In this document: in pieces, positions 23,421 to 34,481 of the stretch | How positions within the stretch are numbered: position 1 is the first letter of the stretch | How the letters are laid out: each line of letters starts with the position of its first letter | NCBI RefSeq assembly: GCF_019649055.1 | Contig: NW_026570255.1 | Coordinates: 496,001 to 560,000 of the forward strand | DNA length: 64,000 nt | Reading direction: 5' to 3' | Origin: Paramacrobiotus metropolitanus | Lineage: Eukaryota; Tardigrada; Eutardigrada; Parachela; Macrobiotidae | Translations under genes and position numbers: made by a program | Notes under the pieces: generated by a model | Databases searched by the model: none | What the model was told of the DNA's origin: nothing | The model's input: the letters and a program-made list of their open reading frames with translations, nothing else

Positions 23421-24900
23421 ACGTATGCTCACTCCCCGATCAGCATAGCTTTATAGAGGAAGTGTTTTTCTTAATTTGTTATGAATGATGTTCTGTTTGG
23501 GCACTTACCAGGCCACCTCGCCATACGTAAAGCTTTAGAATAGTCCCCTAGTATGCTAAAAAAATATTTTCATCTGTCAAGGTCAGTGGCCGGAGCGCGA
23601 GACTGATTACTAATCAAGTTTTTACGCAGTACGTAGTACTAATACTGTCTATTTATTATAGTGCAGGCAATGTGTAGCACAGGGTTTTTTTTTTACTTTA
23701 TCTGTATGGTTTTGCGGACATTGCAACTGCAGTATCCGCATATCCTTTGAGTTATCTCGTTCCGACATTTTTGAAGAGCACGACACGCGAACGGAGAACT
23801 TTTAGAAAATTTTGGTGCTGACTCATTCATAAGCACAAGCGCACAATCAGATTTTTGTTTACAAATTATTGTCCGACGAAAAAATGTTTTTTTCAAGCAT
23901 ACTAAGGTAATATTCTGCGTTTTAATGAAAAACGAGATTGTTCTGAATCTGGAGCCGGAAATTGTGCCCTGGTTAGTTTGTGTTCGTGTTATCATACTTT
24001 TTATTGATATTGTATGTACTTATTCACACTTGATTATTTTGGCAAATGTCTGATGCTTTAACAATAATGTGGCTACACGCCATCTTTAACACTGCCGCAT
24101 TGCCTTCTTTAACTTAGACTACTAGGGTAGTATTCAAACTGTGACCTCATGTTATTATGATTCTGTAAAAAAACAGGCGCCTCACTCAAGATGATCAGTC
24201 ACGTATCGCCGTACCGGTACGTATATCATAGCTCCCGCTTGAATAGTGCCGAAATCCTCTTAATTTGTAGTTGTGAACTTGTGATGAGATAGTTATACGG
24301 TACATCAGCTGGCAAACTCAATGATAGTACAGATAAAAGTGTGCTTTTTGTTGATATTGTATAATAAATTAAATACCGTTTCTTGTTGTGGGATTTTGCT
24401 GGTGATCTGGTCGGGAATTAGAGGTACCAACCGATCTCTTATTCATAAACCAGGCCTTCACAACATTGTTGATCGTTCATTCGATTCTAGTCAATCTTTG
24501 CAATTTAACTATGAATAATCAAACTTACCAGGGCACATTTTCCGGGTCCAAATTTAGAAAAAATTCTCGTCTTTGGCAGAAATGTATTCTGTAGTGTAGA
24601 TCCAGTGCATAATTTAAAATATAATTTCGGCCTTTGGATGGAGATATCAAGCACCAGTGTTGGCCCGTTTTTTGACGGTACCGGAAAATTACGGGAAAGT
24701 CTCCCGTTCCGTTACCCGTTTCCGTAGAAAAATGGGAACGGGTCAGACGTCTTACGGAACGGAACCGGCCGGGAACTGAACGGCTGTTCTTACGGGAAAA
24801 TTTCCGTTCCCGTTTCCGTTGATAAAAAAATTTACAAATGAAAATTACGAAATCACAGTCATGTTATGAATTTACGATTGCTTAATGGCTGATGTAGTTA

Positions 24901-25065
24901 GGGTGGGTCTCAGATTGGAAGCGAATCTAGAGATGATACAGCAGTTCCCACCTCGCGAGGTGCCTTCGCGTACCGTATCTGTAGGCGCGGTCACTGCAAA
25001 CAGCCACCTCGGACGGTTAAGCAACCGTACCATAGCGAGATTCGCGTCGAATCTGAGGCCCACCC
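24901..25065. mobile_element. Harbinger-like MITE, 165 bp, nested in the hAT element
   Basis: Inverted ends GGGTGGGTCTCAGATT and AATCTGAGGCCCACCC are flanked by TTA on both sides (24898-24900 and 25066-25068). A 3-bp TWA target duplication and GG-starting ends fit PIF/Harbinger. No coding content; being nested, it is younger than the hAT insertion. Confidence 0.75.
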
Positions 25066-25436
25066 TTAGCATTTACGGTAAGTGATAACTGTACGCAAGT
25101 ATTAGTAAACCATGTACACTGAAGCTGGCTGAAATTGTAGGGGCTGAAAAACCCGAGCTTTTTACATGTTAGCAACCCGGTATCTTCTGCTTTATATAAT
25201 TAAAATAATTAAAATAATTGTGATACTAGTACAAACCGATTCAATGAAAACTAAAATTGTTGAAACTAGTAGAATGCATGTAAGATTCGCCTCGCACACC
25301 GTCCTCTTCCTGTTGATCCTTTTGTGTTTGTTTGAACATTTTTTGGTATTTATCAGTTTATGGATCATCAGATGTGACAGGGCAAGTTTTTACTACGAAA
25401 TGTAGTGATCTCTGTAGGTAATTTTAATTTTGTTAG

Positions 25437-25892
25437 GAAGTGAGCAAAATATGAGAAAATCGAAGTATTTAGTCTGCTCATTAAAAGCTGTTCGTGGCCG
25501 CAAGATTTTAATTTTGCTGTACATTGTCTTCTGGATACTGTTCATTTCTGCACCAGAGTTTGCTCGGGGTCTACTAATCAATATTATCAGGTCCGTCGCG
25601 AGGGAAAAAACGGAGGGAAAAAAACGAGAAAATGGTGCGCCGGGAGCTAGCGTAATTGGCGCTGGCTCAAAAAAATCGAACTGGCGTTGGCGCTTTGGCT
25701 GGCGCACCGAAAATAACAATAGAAAAGCGTAGAAAAGTGCGTTTTTTGAGCCGCTTTTCTACTATTTTTTTAAATTTTTGAGCCATTTTCGAGCTGGCGC
25801 GCGACCGCGCGCTCACCCTATCATCGGACTTCGCGACGGCCCTGAATATTATTATCCGTGCAAGCCCACTGTTGATTGCCTTTTACAAGCAG
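25437..25892 (+). pseudogene. Membrane-protein exon split by a hAT MITE
   Basis: An acceptor (aattttgttag) opens a frame with a basic start (MRKSKYLVCSLK) and one strong hydrophobic helix (ILILLYIVFWILFIS). The frame runs into the MITE at 25588. Immediately after the MITE's second target-site copy the same frame resumes at 25853 for 13 codons to a donor (AAGCAG|GTTTTG). The insert plus duplicated target is 265 bp, not a multiple of three, so the exon is broken unless the MITE is spliced out. A further hydrophobic frame lies upstream at 25280-25400. The helix pattern faintly suggests a tetraspan protein. All of this lies inside the larger hAT element. Confidence 0.45.
25588..25844. mobile_element. 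hAT MITE, 257 bp, second nested insertion
   Basis: Ends CAGGTCCGTCGCGA and TCGCGACGGCCCTG are inverted repeats with one mismatch. An exact 8-bp duplication AATATTAT flanks them (25580-25587 and 25845-25852). The interior is partly palindromic (gaaaagcg...cgcttttc). Its ends differ from those of the enclosing hAT, so it belongs to a separate family. Confidence 0.87.
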
Positions 25893-26289
25893 GTTTTGAA
25901 ATTACAGTAATAATAGTATACCTAAACTAAAACCGCGGAAAAATTTTTTTGTAATTTTTCATTTCAAATTTTTTTGAAAAATTTTAAAAACGGGCGCCGG
26001 GCCGGGAAACGGCGGCGTTTTGGTAAACGGTACGGTAAACGGGACGGGAAGGCCGGCTAACGGGACGGTAACGGGCCGGGAGCCGAAATTTTGAAACGGG
26101 CCAACGCTGTCAAGCACATTGCGCGTCTGAAAAAAGGTGAGCTCTACACTTTTGACTGAGGCGTTTGAGTAAATTGTTGAACTGACAAGTGAGTAAATCT
26201 GCGTTGAGTGAACTGCTGAGTTATTGAATTTGTGAACGTGTGGTTCAAAAAATTGATTTGTGGTAAATGTACGTTTTTCCGTTCCTCAG

Positions 26290-26481
26290 GAATCTGTAGC
26301 GGATTGCATTGCCCATTTGACGAACTGGGTCGACTCCGGAAGCGCAGCGGGCTTATTTTTGCTTGGTTTTTGGGTTTTGCCTATGTTGTTCCTGTCTAAA
26401 TTTCTGCATTTTAAAGCAGCACATCAGACGATAATTAATTGTATTGTTTATTATTTCGTTTTTGCTGTAATGTTTGTGTAA
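26290..26481 (+). CDS. Possible last exon of a membrane protein
   Basis: A strong acceptor (ttttccgttcctcag) opens a 63-codon frame to a stop. It contains two hydrophobic helices (GLFLLGFWVLPMLFL and IINCIVYYFVFAVMFV) preceded by a Cys/Trp-containing stretch (DCIAHLTNWVDSG). That arrangement is like the end of a tetraspanin large loop plus helix 4, but no CCG motif or matching upstream exons could be joined. It could be the tail of the broken gene inside the neighbouring hAT element. Confidence 0.33.
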   Translation, partial: ESVADCIAHLTNWVDSGSAAGLFLLGFWVLPMLFLSKFLHFKAAHQTIINCIVYYFVFAVMFV

Positions 26482-27217
26482 TTTTTTTATGCGTTGAATT
26501 GAAGTATGTGCAAAATTACGAGTAACGTGCGGCAAAAGTTACAATAAAATTCCTGACATTGATAAAGCAAAAGTTCTGAGTGCAGTACATTAAAGCTTCT
26601 AAAAACGACTTCCAAAGTAAGTTGGAAATTATAAGTTCTACGCTAACTTTTACGGCACAAAAAGATACAGCCGCGGTTTAAAGATTATTACAAAAAAACT
26701 TATTCATTTTTACGAAGGTTATATTTTTTGCCCCGCCCGCCTTTGCAGCTTGAGCATCAGCACGTCAGTATGCGTCCTCGGACGCTATGAAGATGGTGCC
26801 AGTAGGCAGTAATCACTATGATGCCTCACGAAGGTGAAGAAAGATCGTTCCATGGAGTCGACTCCAAAAACAACCAAAGAAACTGTGACAAAATAACTTT
26901 ACTGCCATTAAAACTGACAAAAAATACGATACTGCCAATATCCAATTCTATCTAAAATCAGTTTGTAAATCTGTCAACTAAGTTTGAAGGGATTTTCACA
27001 AGAATATGCGGAAATTAGAGGCAGTCCGTTCAGCAAATATAAAGATAAAAAATCAAAATCGCTTTTTTTTAGATACGTACTTTTTATAATTTCTGATTTT
27101 CTACGCTTAGTGGAGTCGACTCCAGAATCTCTTATATAGCTTATAGCGTCTCAAAACCAGTCATCATACCTGTTGTAAATAGAACAACTGCGAATCATGG
27201 CAGTTTCTTCCAGCCGG

Positions 27218-30200
27218 ACACTGGGCGGTTGACGCCGGAAGTAGAATTCAACTGTAGCTGCCACACTGGGCGGTGGAGGCCGGAAGTAGAATTCAACTGT
27301 AGTTGCCACACTGGGCGGTTGACGCCGGAAGTAGAATTCAACTGTAGCTGCCACACTGGGCGGTGGAGGCCGGAAGTAGAATTCAACTGTAGTTGCCACA
27401 CTGGGCGGTTGACGCCGGAAGTAGAATTCAACTGTAGCTGCCACACTGGGCGGTGGAGGCCGGAAGTAGAATTCAACTGTAGTTGCCACACTGGGCGGTT
27501 GACGCCGGAAGTAGAATTCAACTGTAGCTGCCACACTGGGCGGTGGAGGCCGGAAGTAGAATTCAACTGTAGTTGCCACACTGGGCGGTTGACGCCGGAA
27601 GTAGAATTCAACTGTAGCTGCCACACTGGGCGGTGGAGGCCGGAAGTAGAATTCAACTGTAGTTGCCACACTGGGCGGTTGACGCCGGAAGTAGAATTCA
27701 ACTGTAGCTGCCACACTGGGCGGTGGAGGCCGGAAGTGGAATTCAACTGTAGTTGCCACACTGGGCGGTTGACGCCGGAATTAGAATTCAACTGTAGTTG
27801 TCACACTGGGCGGTGGAGGCCGGAAGTAGAATTCAACTGTAGTTGCCACACTGGGCAGTTGACGCCGGAAGTAGAATTCAACTGTAGTTGCCACACTGGG
27901 CGGTTGACGCCGGAAGTAGAATTCAACTGTAATTGCCACACTGGGCGGTGGAGGCCGGAAGTAGAATTCAACTGTAGTTGCCACACTGGGCGGTGGAGGC
28001 CGGAAGTAGAATTCAACTGTAGTTGCCACACTGGGCGGTGGAGGCCGGAAGTAGAATTCAACTGTAGTTGCAACACTGGGCGGTTGATGCCGGAAGTAGA
28101 ATTCAACTGTAATTGCCACACTGGGCGGTTGACGCCGGAAGTAGAATTCAACTGTAGTTGCCACACTGGGCAGTTGACGCCGGAAGTAGAATTCAACTGT
28201 AGTTGCCACACTGGGCGGTTGACGCCGGAAGTAGAATTCAACTGTAGCTGCCACACTGGGCGGTGGAGGCCGGAAGTGGAATTCAACTGTAGTTGCCACA
28301 CTGGCCGGTGGAGGCCGGAAGTAGAATTCAACTGTAGTTGCCACACTGGGCAGTTGACGCCGGAAGTAGAATTCAACTGTAGTTGCCACACTGGGCGGTT
28401 GACGCCGGAAGTAGAATTCAACTGTAGCTGCCACACTGGGCGGTGGAGGCCGGAAGTGGAATTCAACTGTAGTTGCCACACTGGGCGGTTGACGCCGGAA
28501 TTAGAATTCAACTGTAGTTGTCACACTGGGCGGTGGAGGCCGGAAGTAGAATTCAACTGTAGTTGCCACACTGGGCGGTGGAGGCCGGAAGTAGAATTCA
28601 ACTGTAGTTGCCACACTGGGCGGTGGAGGCCGGAAGTAGAATTCAACTGTAGTTGCCACACTGGGCGGTGGAGGCCGGAAGTAGAATTCAACTGTAGTTG
28701 CAACACTGGGCGGTTGATGCCGGAAGTAGAATTCAACTGTAATTGCCACACTGGGCGGTTGACGCCGGAAGTAGAATTCAACTGTAGTTGCCACACTGGG
28801 CAGTTGACGCCGGAAGTAGAATTCAACTGTAGTTGCCACACTGGGCGGTTGACGCCGGAAGTAGAATTCAACTGTAGCTGCCACACTGGGCGGTGGAGGC
28901 CGGAAGTGGAATTCAACTGTAGTTGCCACACTGGCCGGTGGAGGCCGGAAGTAGAATTCAACTGTAGTTGCCACACTGGGCGGTTGACGCCGGTGACTCC
29001 GGAAGTAGAATTCAGCTGTTGTTGCCATACGTGGCGGTTGACGCCGGAAGTAGAATTCAGCGGTAGTTGCCATACGTGGCGGTTGACGCCGGAAATAGAA
29101 TTCAGCTGTAGTTGCCATATGTGGCCGTTGACGCCGGAAGTAGAATTCAACTGTAGTTGCCACACTGGGCGGTTGACGCCGGAAGTAGAATTCAACTGTA
29201 GTTGCCACACGTGGCGGTTGACGCCGGAAGTAGAATTCAACAGTTGTTGCCACACTGGCCGGTGGAGGCCGGAAGTAGAATTCAACTGTAGTTGCCACAC
29301 TGGGCGGTTGACGCCGGTGACTCCGGAAGTAGAATTCAGCTGTTGTTGCCATACGTGGCGGTTGACGCCGGAAGTAGAATTCAGCGGTAGTTGCCATACG
29401 TGGCGGTTGACGCCGGAAATAGAATTCAGCTGTAGTTGCCATATGTGGCCGTTGACGCCGGAAGTAGAATTCAACTGTAGTTGCCACACTGGGCGGTTGA
29501 CGCCGGAAGTAGAATTCAACTGTAGTTGCCACACGTGGCGGTTGACGCCGGAAGTAGAATTCAACAGTTGTTGCCACACTGGGCGGTTGACGCCGGAAGT
29601 AGAATTCAACTGTAGTTGCCCCACGTGGCGGTTGACGCGGGAAGTAGAATTCAACAGTAGTTGCCACACTGGGCGGTTGACGCCGGAAGTAGAATTCAAC
29701 TGTAATTGCCACACTGGGCGGTTGACGCCGGAAGTAGAATTCAACTGTAGTTGCCACACGGTGCGGTTGACGCCGGAAGTAGAATTCAACAGTAGTTGCC
29801 ACACTGGGCGGTTGACGCCGGAAGTAGAATTCAACTGTAGTTGCCACACGTGGCGGTTGACGCCGGAAGTAGAATTCAACAATAGTTGCCACACTGGGCG
29901 GTTGACGCCGGAAGTAGAATTCAACTGTAATTGCCACACTGGGCGGTTGACGCCGGAAGTAGAATTCAACTGTAGTTGCCACACTGGGCAGTTGACGCCG
30001 GAAGTAGAATTCAACTGTAGTTGCCACACTGGGCGGTTGACGCCGGAAGTAGAATTCAACTGTAGCTGCCACACTGGGCGGTTGACGCCGGAAGTAGAAT
30101 TCAACTGTAGTTGCCACACGGTGCGGTTGACGCCGGAAGTAGAATTCAACAGTAGTTGCCACACTGGGCGGTTGACGCCGGAAGTAGAATTCAACTGTAA

Positions 30201-31779
30201 TTGCCACACTGGGCGGTTGACGCCGGAAGTAGAATTCAACTGTAGTTGCCACACGGTGCGGTTGACGCCGGAAGTAGAATTCAACAGTAGTTGCCACACT
30301 GGGCGGTTGACGCCGGAAGTAGAATTCAACTGTAGTTGCCACACGGTGCGGTTGACGCCGGAAGTAGAATTCAACAGTAGTTGCCACACTGGGCGGTTGA
30401 CGCCGGAAGTAGAATTCAACTGTAGTTGCCACACGTGGCGGTTGACGCCGGAAGTAGAATTCAACTGTAGTTGCCACACTGGGCAGTTGACGCCGGAAGT
30501 AGAATTCAACTGTAGTTGCCACACTGGGCGGTTGACGCCGGAAGTAGAATTCAACTGTAGCTGCCACACTGGGCGGTGGAGGCCGGAAGTGGAATTCAAC
30601 TGTAGTTGCCACACTGGCCGGTGGAGGCCGGAAGTAGAATTCAACTGTAGTTGCCACACTGGGCGGTTGACGCCGGTGACTCCGGAAGTAGAATTCAGCT
30701 GTTGTTGCCATACGTGGCGGTTGACGCCGGAAGTAGAATTCAGCGGTAGTTGCCATACGTGGCGGTTGACGCCGGAAATAGAATTCAGCTGTAGTTGCCA
30801 TATGTGGCCGTTGACGCCGGAAGTAGAATTCAACTGTAGTTGCCACACTGGGCGGTTGACGCCGGAAGTAGAATTCAACTGTAGTTGCCACACGTGGCGG
30901 TTGACGCCGGAAGTAGAATTCAACAGTTGTTGCCACACTGGCCGGTGGAGGCCGGAAGTAGAATTCAACTGTAGTTGCCACACTGGGCGGTTGACGCCGG
31001 TGACTCCGGAAGTAGAATTCAGCTGTTGTTGCCATACGTGGCGGTTGACGCCGGAAATAGAATTCAGCTGTAGTTGCCATATGTGGCCGTTGACGCCGGA
31101 AGTAGAATTCAACTGTAGTTGCCACACTGGGCGGTTGACGCCGGAAGTAGAATTCAACTGTAGTTGCCACACGTGGCGGTTGACGCCGGAAGTAGAATTC
31201 AACAGTTGTTGCCACACTGGGCGGTTGACGCCGGAAGTAGAATTCAACTGTAGTTGCCCCACGTGGCGGTTGACGCGGGAAGTAGAATTCAACAGTAGTT
31301 GCCACACTGGGCGGTTGACGCCGGAAGTAGAATTCAACTGTAATTGCCACACTGGGCGGTTGACGCCGGAAGTAGAATTCAACTGTAGTTGCCACACGGT
31401 GCGGTTGACGCCGGAAGTAGAATTCAACAGTAGTTGCCACACTGGGCGGTTGACGCCGGAAGTAGAATTCAACTGTAGTTGCCACACGTGGCGGTTGACG
31501 CCGGAAGTAGAATTCAACAATAGTTGCCACACTGGGCGGTTGACGCCGGAAGTAGAATTCAACTGTAATTGCCACACTGGGCGGTTGACGCCGGAAGTAG
31601 AATTCAACTGTAGTTGCCACACGGGGCGGTTGACGCCGGAAGTAGAATTCAACAGTAGTTGCCACGCTGGGCGGTGGAGGCCGGAAGTAGAATTCAGCTG
31701 TAGTTGCCACACTGGGCGGTTGACGCCGGAAGTAGAATTCAACTGTAGTTGTCTTACTGGGTGGTTGACGCAGGAAGTG
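27218..31779 (+). repeat. 45-bp satellite array, about 101 units
   Basis: Each unit contains gccggaagtagaattcaac and therefore one EcoRI site. Two main variants differ at the junction (gcggttgacgcc or gcggtggaggcc); in the first 500 bp they alternate strictly, giving a 90-bp higher-order repeat. Later blocks carry cacgtggcgg, cggtgcgg and catatgtggcc variants and an occasional 9-bp insert (ggtgactcc). A block with the insert at 28980-29330 recurs with minor changes at about 30660-31010. Because 45 is divisible by three and the unit has no stop in three of the six frames, frames of more than 1000 codons run through it. A coding role is unlikely. Confidence 0.95.
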
Positions 31780-33078
31780 GGTGATGATACCTCGCTTTTA
31801 CGATTGGGGCGTCGACTAAATGAGCACTGAGCCTGACGATGCGGCGCTGGCCTTTGTATGGAATGCCGCAAAAAATCTGGACATGTCCAGCTAGAGTGCT
31901 GTCTACTTTCAAGTGGAATTCGTGTAAGTCAGTTGATCATCCCTCCTTACAGGTGATCAGACGCGGGGTTCAACCTTGATTCAACTTTTATTGTCCTGGC
32001 GGTATGCCCGCCTGATTGTAACCTGATCTTGTCGGTTCCAAACAGCGGCATTAAATGGCAGTCCGCCCAAACTTCGGTACTGGTTTTTTTGTAAGCAGTT
32101 AGATTCAGCCCTTATATATTGCTCGTAATCGATCAGCAGGCTAATAATATGTATTTCATAAACCAAGGCTTTATTTCTTCGATGTCACGAATACAATAAT
32201 TAACACATGCACGCAGTAGGACGGCTTGACCAATTGAACTTGCCACGTCACAAAGGAATGCTTCGCTTGGTATGTGTTGCTTTCCCCACCCCCGCTTGTT
32301 ATCGAAATATTTCTGAACTTTCTGTTGATCTCTCGTAAATTCTCAGAACATGCTACTACTTTAAATAGTCGCACAAAAAAATGGCCGTTACGTTGTCGCC
32401 GCAGTGAAATTCTGGATATGGAACCCAGGAAGTTAATTGGATGTACAATAATAATGCATAGTCGTTTCATTTGTCGTGTCGGCAATGAACTGCAAAGTGT
32501 TGTCCCACGTACGACCATGGAAGACGGTGGAAAGCCAAAACGCAGCGCAGTACACGGAGTGAACATAGTGCCAATGTCCTGATCACCTTTCCCTTTTAGC
32601 TTATTAATTTTTCATGTAAAGTTAAATGAGTTGTAAGGTGCAATTCCGAAAACACTTAAAGCAATGCTAATTTGCGACGTTCGTTGATTGTATTGTATTG
32701 ATTGTTCGCTCGTTGTATAGTGTTTTAACTAGGAACATTTGGGCTTTGGTTATTACCACGGAAATTACGAACCGCTACCCAGAATGTCTCGCTCAATGTT
32801 CCGCGTGCTTCGCTCATGCTGTAGTCCGGCGTCACCTGCGGCTGTATTTGTAAAATTATCAAATGGGACAATTGTAGATTTTAAACCCGAAAGCGGCTTT
32901 GAAACCCCTCAGTTCTGGTGTGAGTAACCACGCTCGTCAAACCAAGTGTTAAGCCTTGGCATAATTATCAACACCATGTCAAATACACGACGAGAAATTA
33001 CAACAATTAACAAGAAACAGCGTCACAACCACCAATTTTCTTATACTGTACATACAGCAATTGGGTTGTTCTTCGAAG
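31780..33078. other. Array flank and unassigned sequence
   Basis: No supported gene. Frames on both strands at 32171-32582 overlap. At 32733-32930 two plus-strand frames are open after an acceptor-like ttttaactag, and one ends at a GTGAGT donor (32922). Neither can be assigned to a family. Confidence 0.4.
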
Positions 33079-33212
33079 GTGTTCCAGCGCTATCCGGCTG
33101 CTGGGGAAGCCGCAACGCTAAAGGTCACACTTCCCGGGGTTTTGAGGTTTTGCCGTTTTGGAGCAGGAACAGCATCATACTCTGACAACTCGACCCCAAA
33201 CGGAGGATTTAT
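33079..33212 (+). CDS. Isolated exon candidate with an RYPxAG motif
   Basis: An acceptor (cttcgaag) opens a 44-codon frame beginning VFQRYPAAGEAATLK, ending at a strong donor (TTTAT|GTAAGT). RYPxAG recalls the segment of dipeptidyl-peptidase-type propellers (RYPkaG), but that is a short resemblance. A related, inverted, degraded copy lies at about 35275-35335. No partner exons were found, so it may be a relic. Confidence 0.25.
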
Positions 33213-33556
33213 GTAAGTGTCCACCGCTTCATGGTACTAGAACTCATCATGCGTGCTTAGTATGTACAGACATACTGCTTACAATGGCATGCGCCCTATT
33301 TTTCGGAAGTCCGCAAATTTCTGAAAAGTAGTTAAGTTTAATATTCCCTTTATTGAATGAAAATTCAAACGATGCTCTTAAAGCATCTCAACTGGAATTA
33401 CTTATACCGCGCTTCTAGGGAGCAATCGACTGTTCAGGTTGGAAAAGGACGCAAGGTCACGAATTAGCTATGATTACGATTACCAGAAGAGAGAAACACC
33501 AGTTGTAAGCTTATCCAGTTATCACTAGCCAGTTTCGCGGTGTGAATCATATATAC

Positions 33557-34165
33557 AAGGGAAGTAACACGATACATAGCACATTATTCGTGTACATCCA
33601 CGGGAACATTCGCTTTCGCGCACTTGCATTTGTATTTTAAAATTGTTTGTGACATTGTGTAGCCAAATGATTGCACAAACAGGCGATAACTCCGTTTGCG
33701 CACGCAACATCCGGTTGTGGAGTCGCGAGCGTTACAAAAAATTCCATAAGGTTTAAATACATTCAAGTGTACCGTTAAGCTGCATTATGGACCGACATTT
33801 TTTGCTAAGTTTTTCACAAAAACGCGCATCAGTTTGAAGATCGCAATTACACCGAACCACGGCCTCAATGTTTTAGGCAAAATTTAAAACGAATTTTAAC
33901 AAATTTAAAATCCATTTTACAATTTATAAAACAGAACGCATCTCTGATTCGGTGCAAGGACGATCTTGAGACTTACGCGCGCTTCTGTGTAAAATTTAAA
34001 GAACGCTTCGCGATCGTAAGGAGATTTCTGACAGGCCGGAATGGTTTTAAGCTTTTGAAAATTCTCATGCAACCATGACTTGCCAGCGACCGGAAGTTGC
34101 GCGTACAAACGGTTTTCACGCCAGTGCATGCATATCATTTGGTTACACAAGGCCATAATGAAATC
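33557..34165. mobile_element. Degenerate copy of the TTAA fold-back family
   Basis: Two inverted arms (about 33557-33790 and 33950-34165) share gcaacatccggttg, gaagatcg and the gcccaaatgatt-type segments with the intact element at 18907. Both arms are much diverged and the TTAA ends are not preserved. Confidence 0.65.
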
Positions 34166-34253
34166 TGGTGAGCAAATATGGAGTCATATACTTAAAGAGA
34201 GCAACATTAGTGACAAAATCGAAGTATGCGAAATGGCTAAAAATATCGATACG

Positions 34254-34481
34254 AGGATGCACGCAGTCGAATCGACAGTAAATTTTCTAAGCCAGGCCAA
34301 CCGACAACCACGCACACAAGCATATCATTTTTTCACATAACAGCCATCCGTGGAAGCGAGGTATCGTTTGCGCTGTATGCGTGTTACAGGTGACAACCAT
34401 CCGTGGATGGTTGCAGTATATGCACGGTTGTCGGTTGGTCTCGCTGAAAAAATTTACTGTCGGTTTGACTGCGTGCATCCT
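34254..34481. mobile_element. Short palindromic MITE, 228 bp
   Basis: Inverted arms of about 67 bp begin AGGATGCACGCAGTC and match at nearly nine of ten positions (cgacagtaaatttt and ccaaccgacaacc are shared). The interior carries two copies of ccatccgtgga. I could not recognise a target duplication, so the superfamily stays open. Confidence 0.72.

Larger units (their letters stand above)
24655..26109. mobile_element. hAT-type transposon, non-autonomous, 1455 bp
   Basis: The left end CAGTGTTGGCCCGTTTT and right end (complement) CAGCGTTGGCCCGTTTC are terminal inverted repeats differing at two positions. A perfect 8-bp target duplication TCAAGCAC flanks them (24647-24654 and 26110-26117). Eight-base duplications and CAG-type ends are diagnostic of the hAT superfamily. 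Both subterminal regions are packed with variants of acgggaacgg. No transposase frame is visible; the interior holds two other elements and membrane-protein-like coding sequence. Confidence 0.88.

Noticed and set aside
24321-26481. A complete tetraspanin gene spanning the hAT element
   Set aside because: Hydrophobic exons are suggestive, but no CCG motif is present, phases do not all agree, and middle exons lie between transposon ends. Only separate exon-level calls were kept.
27218-31779. CRISPR-like array
   Set aside because: Units are contiguous with no unique spacers, and the DNA is eukaryotic with introns.
27229-31830. A 1533-codon Cys-rich repeat protein, and 1069- and 1116-codon proteins on the opposite strand
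   Set aside because: All three frames are open because the 45-bp unit lacks stops in those frames. There is no signal peptide, ATG context, codon bias or splice support, and the same unit occurs as a decayed cluster elsewhere.
32171-32582. Overlapping 131- and 102-codon frames
   Set aside because: Opposite-strand frames of equal quality, no splice signals and no recognisable domain.
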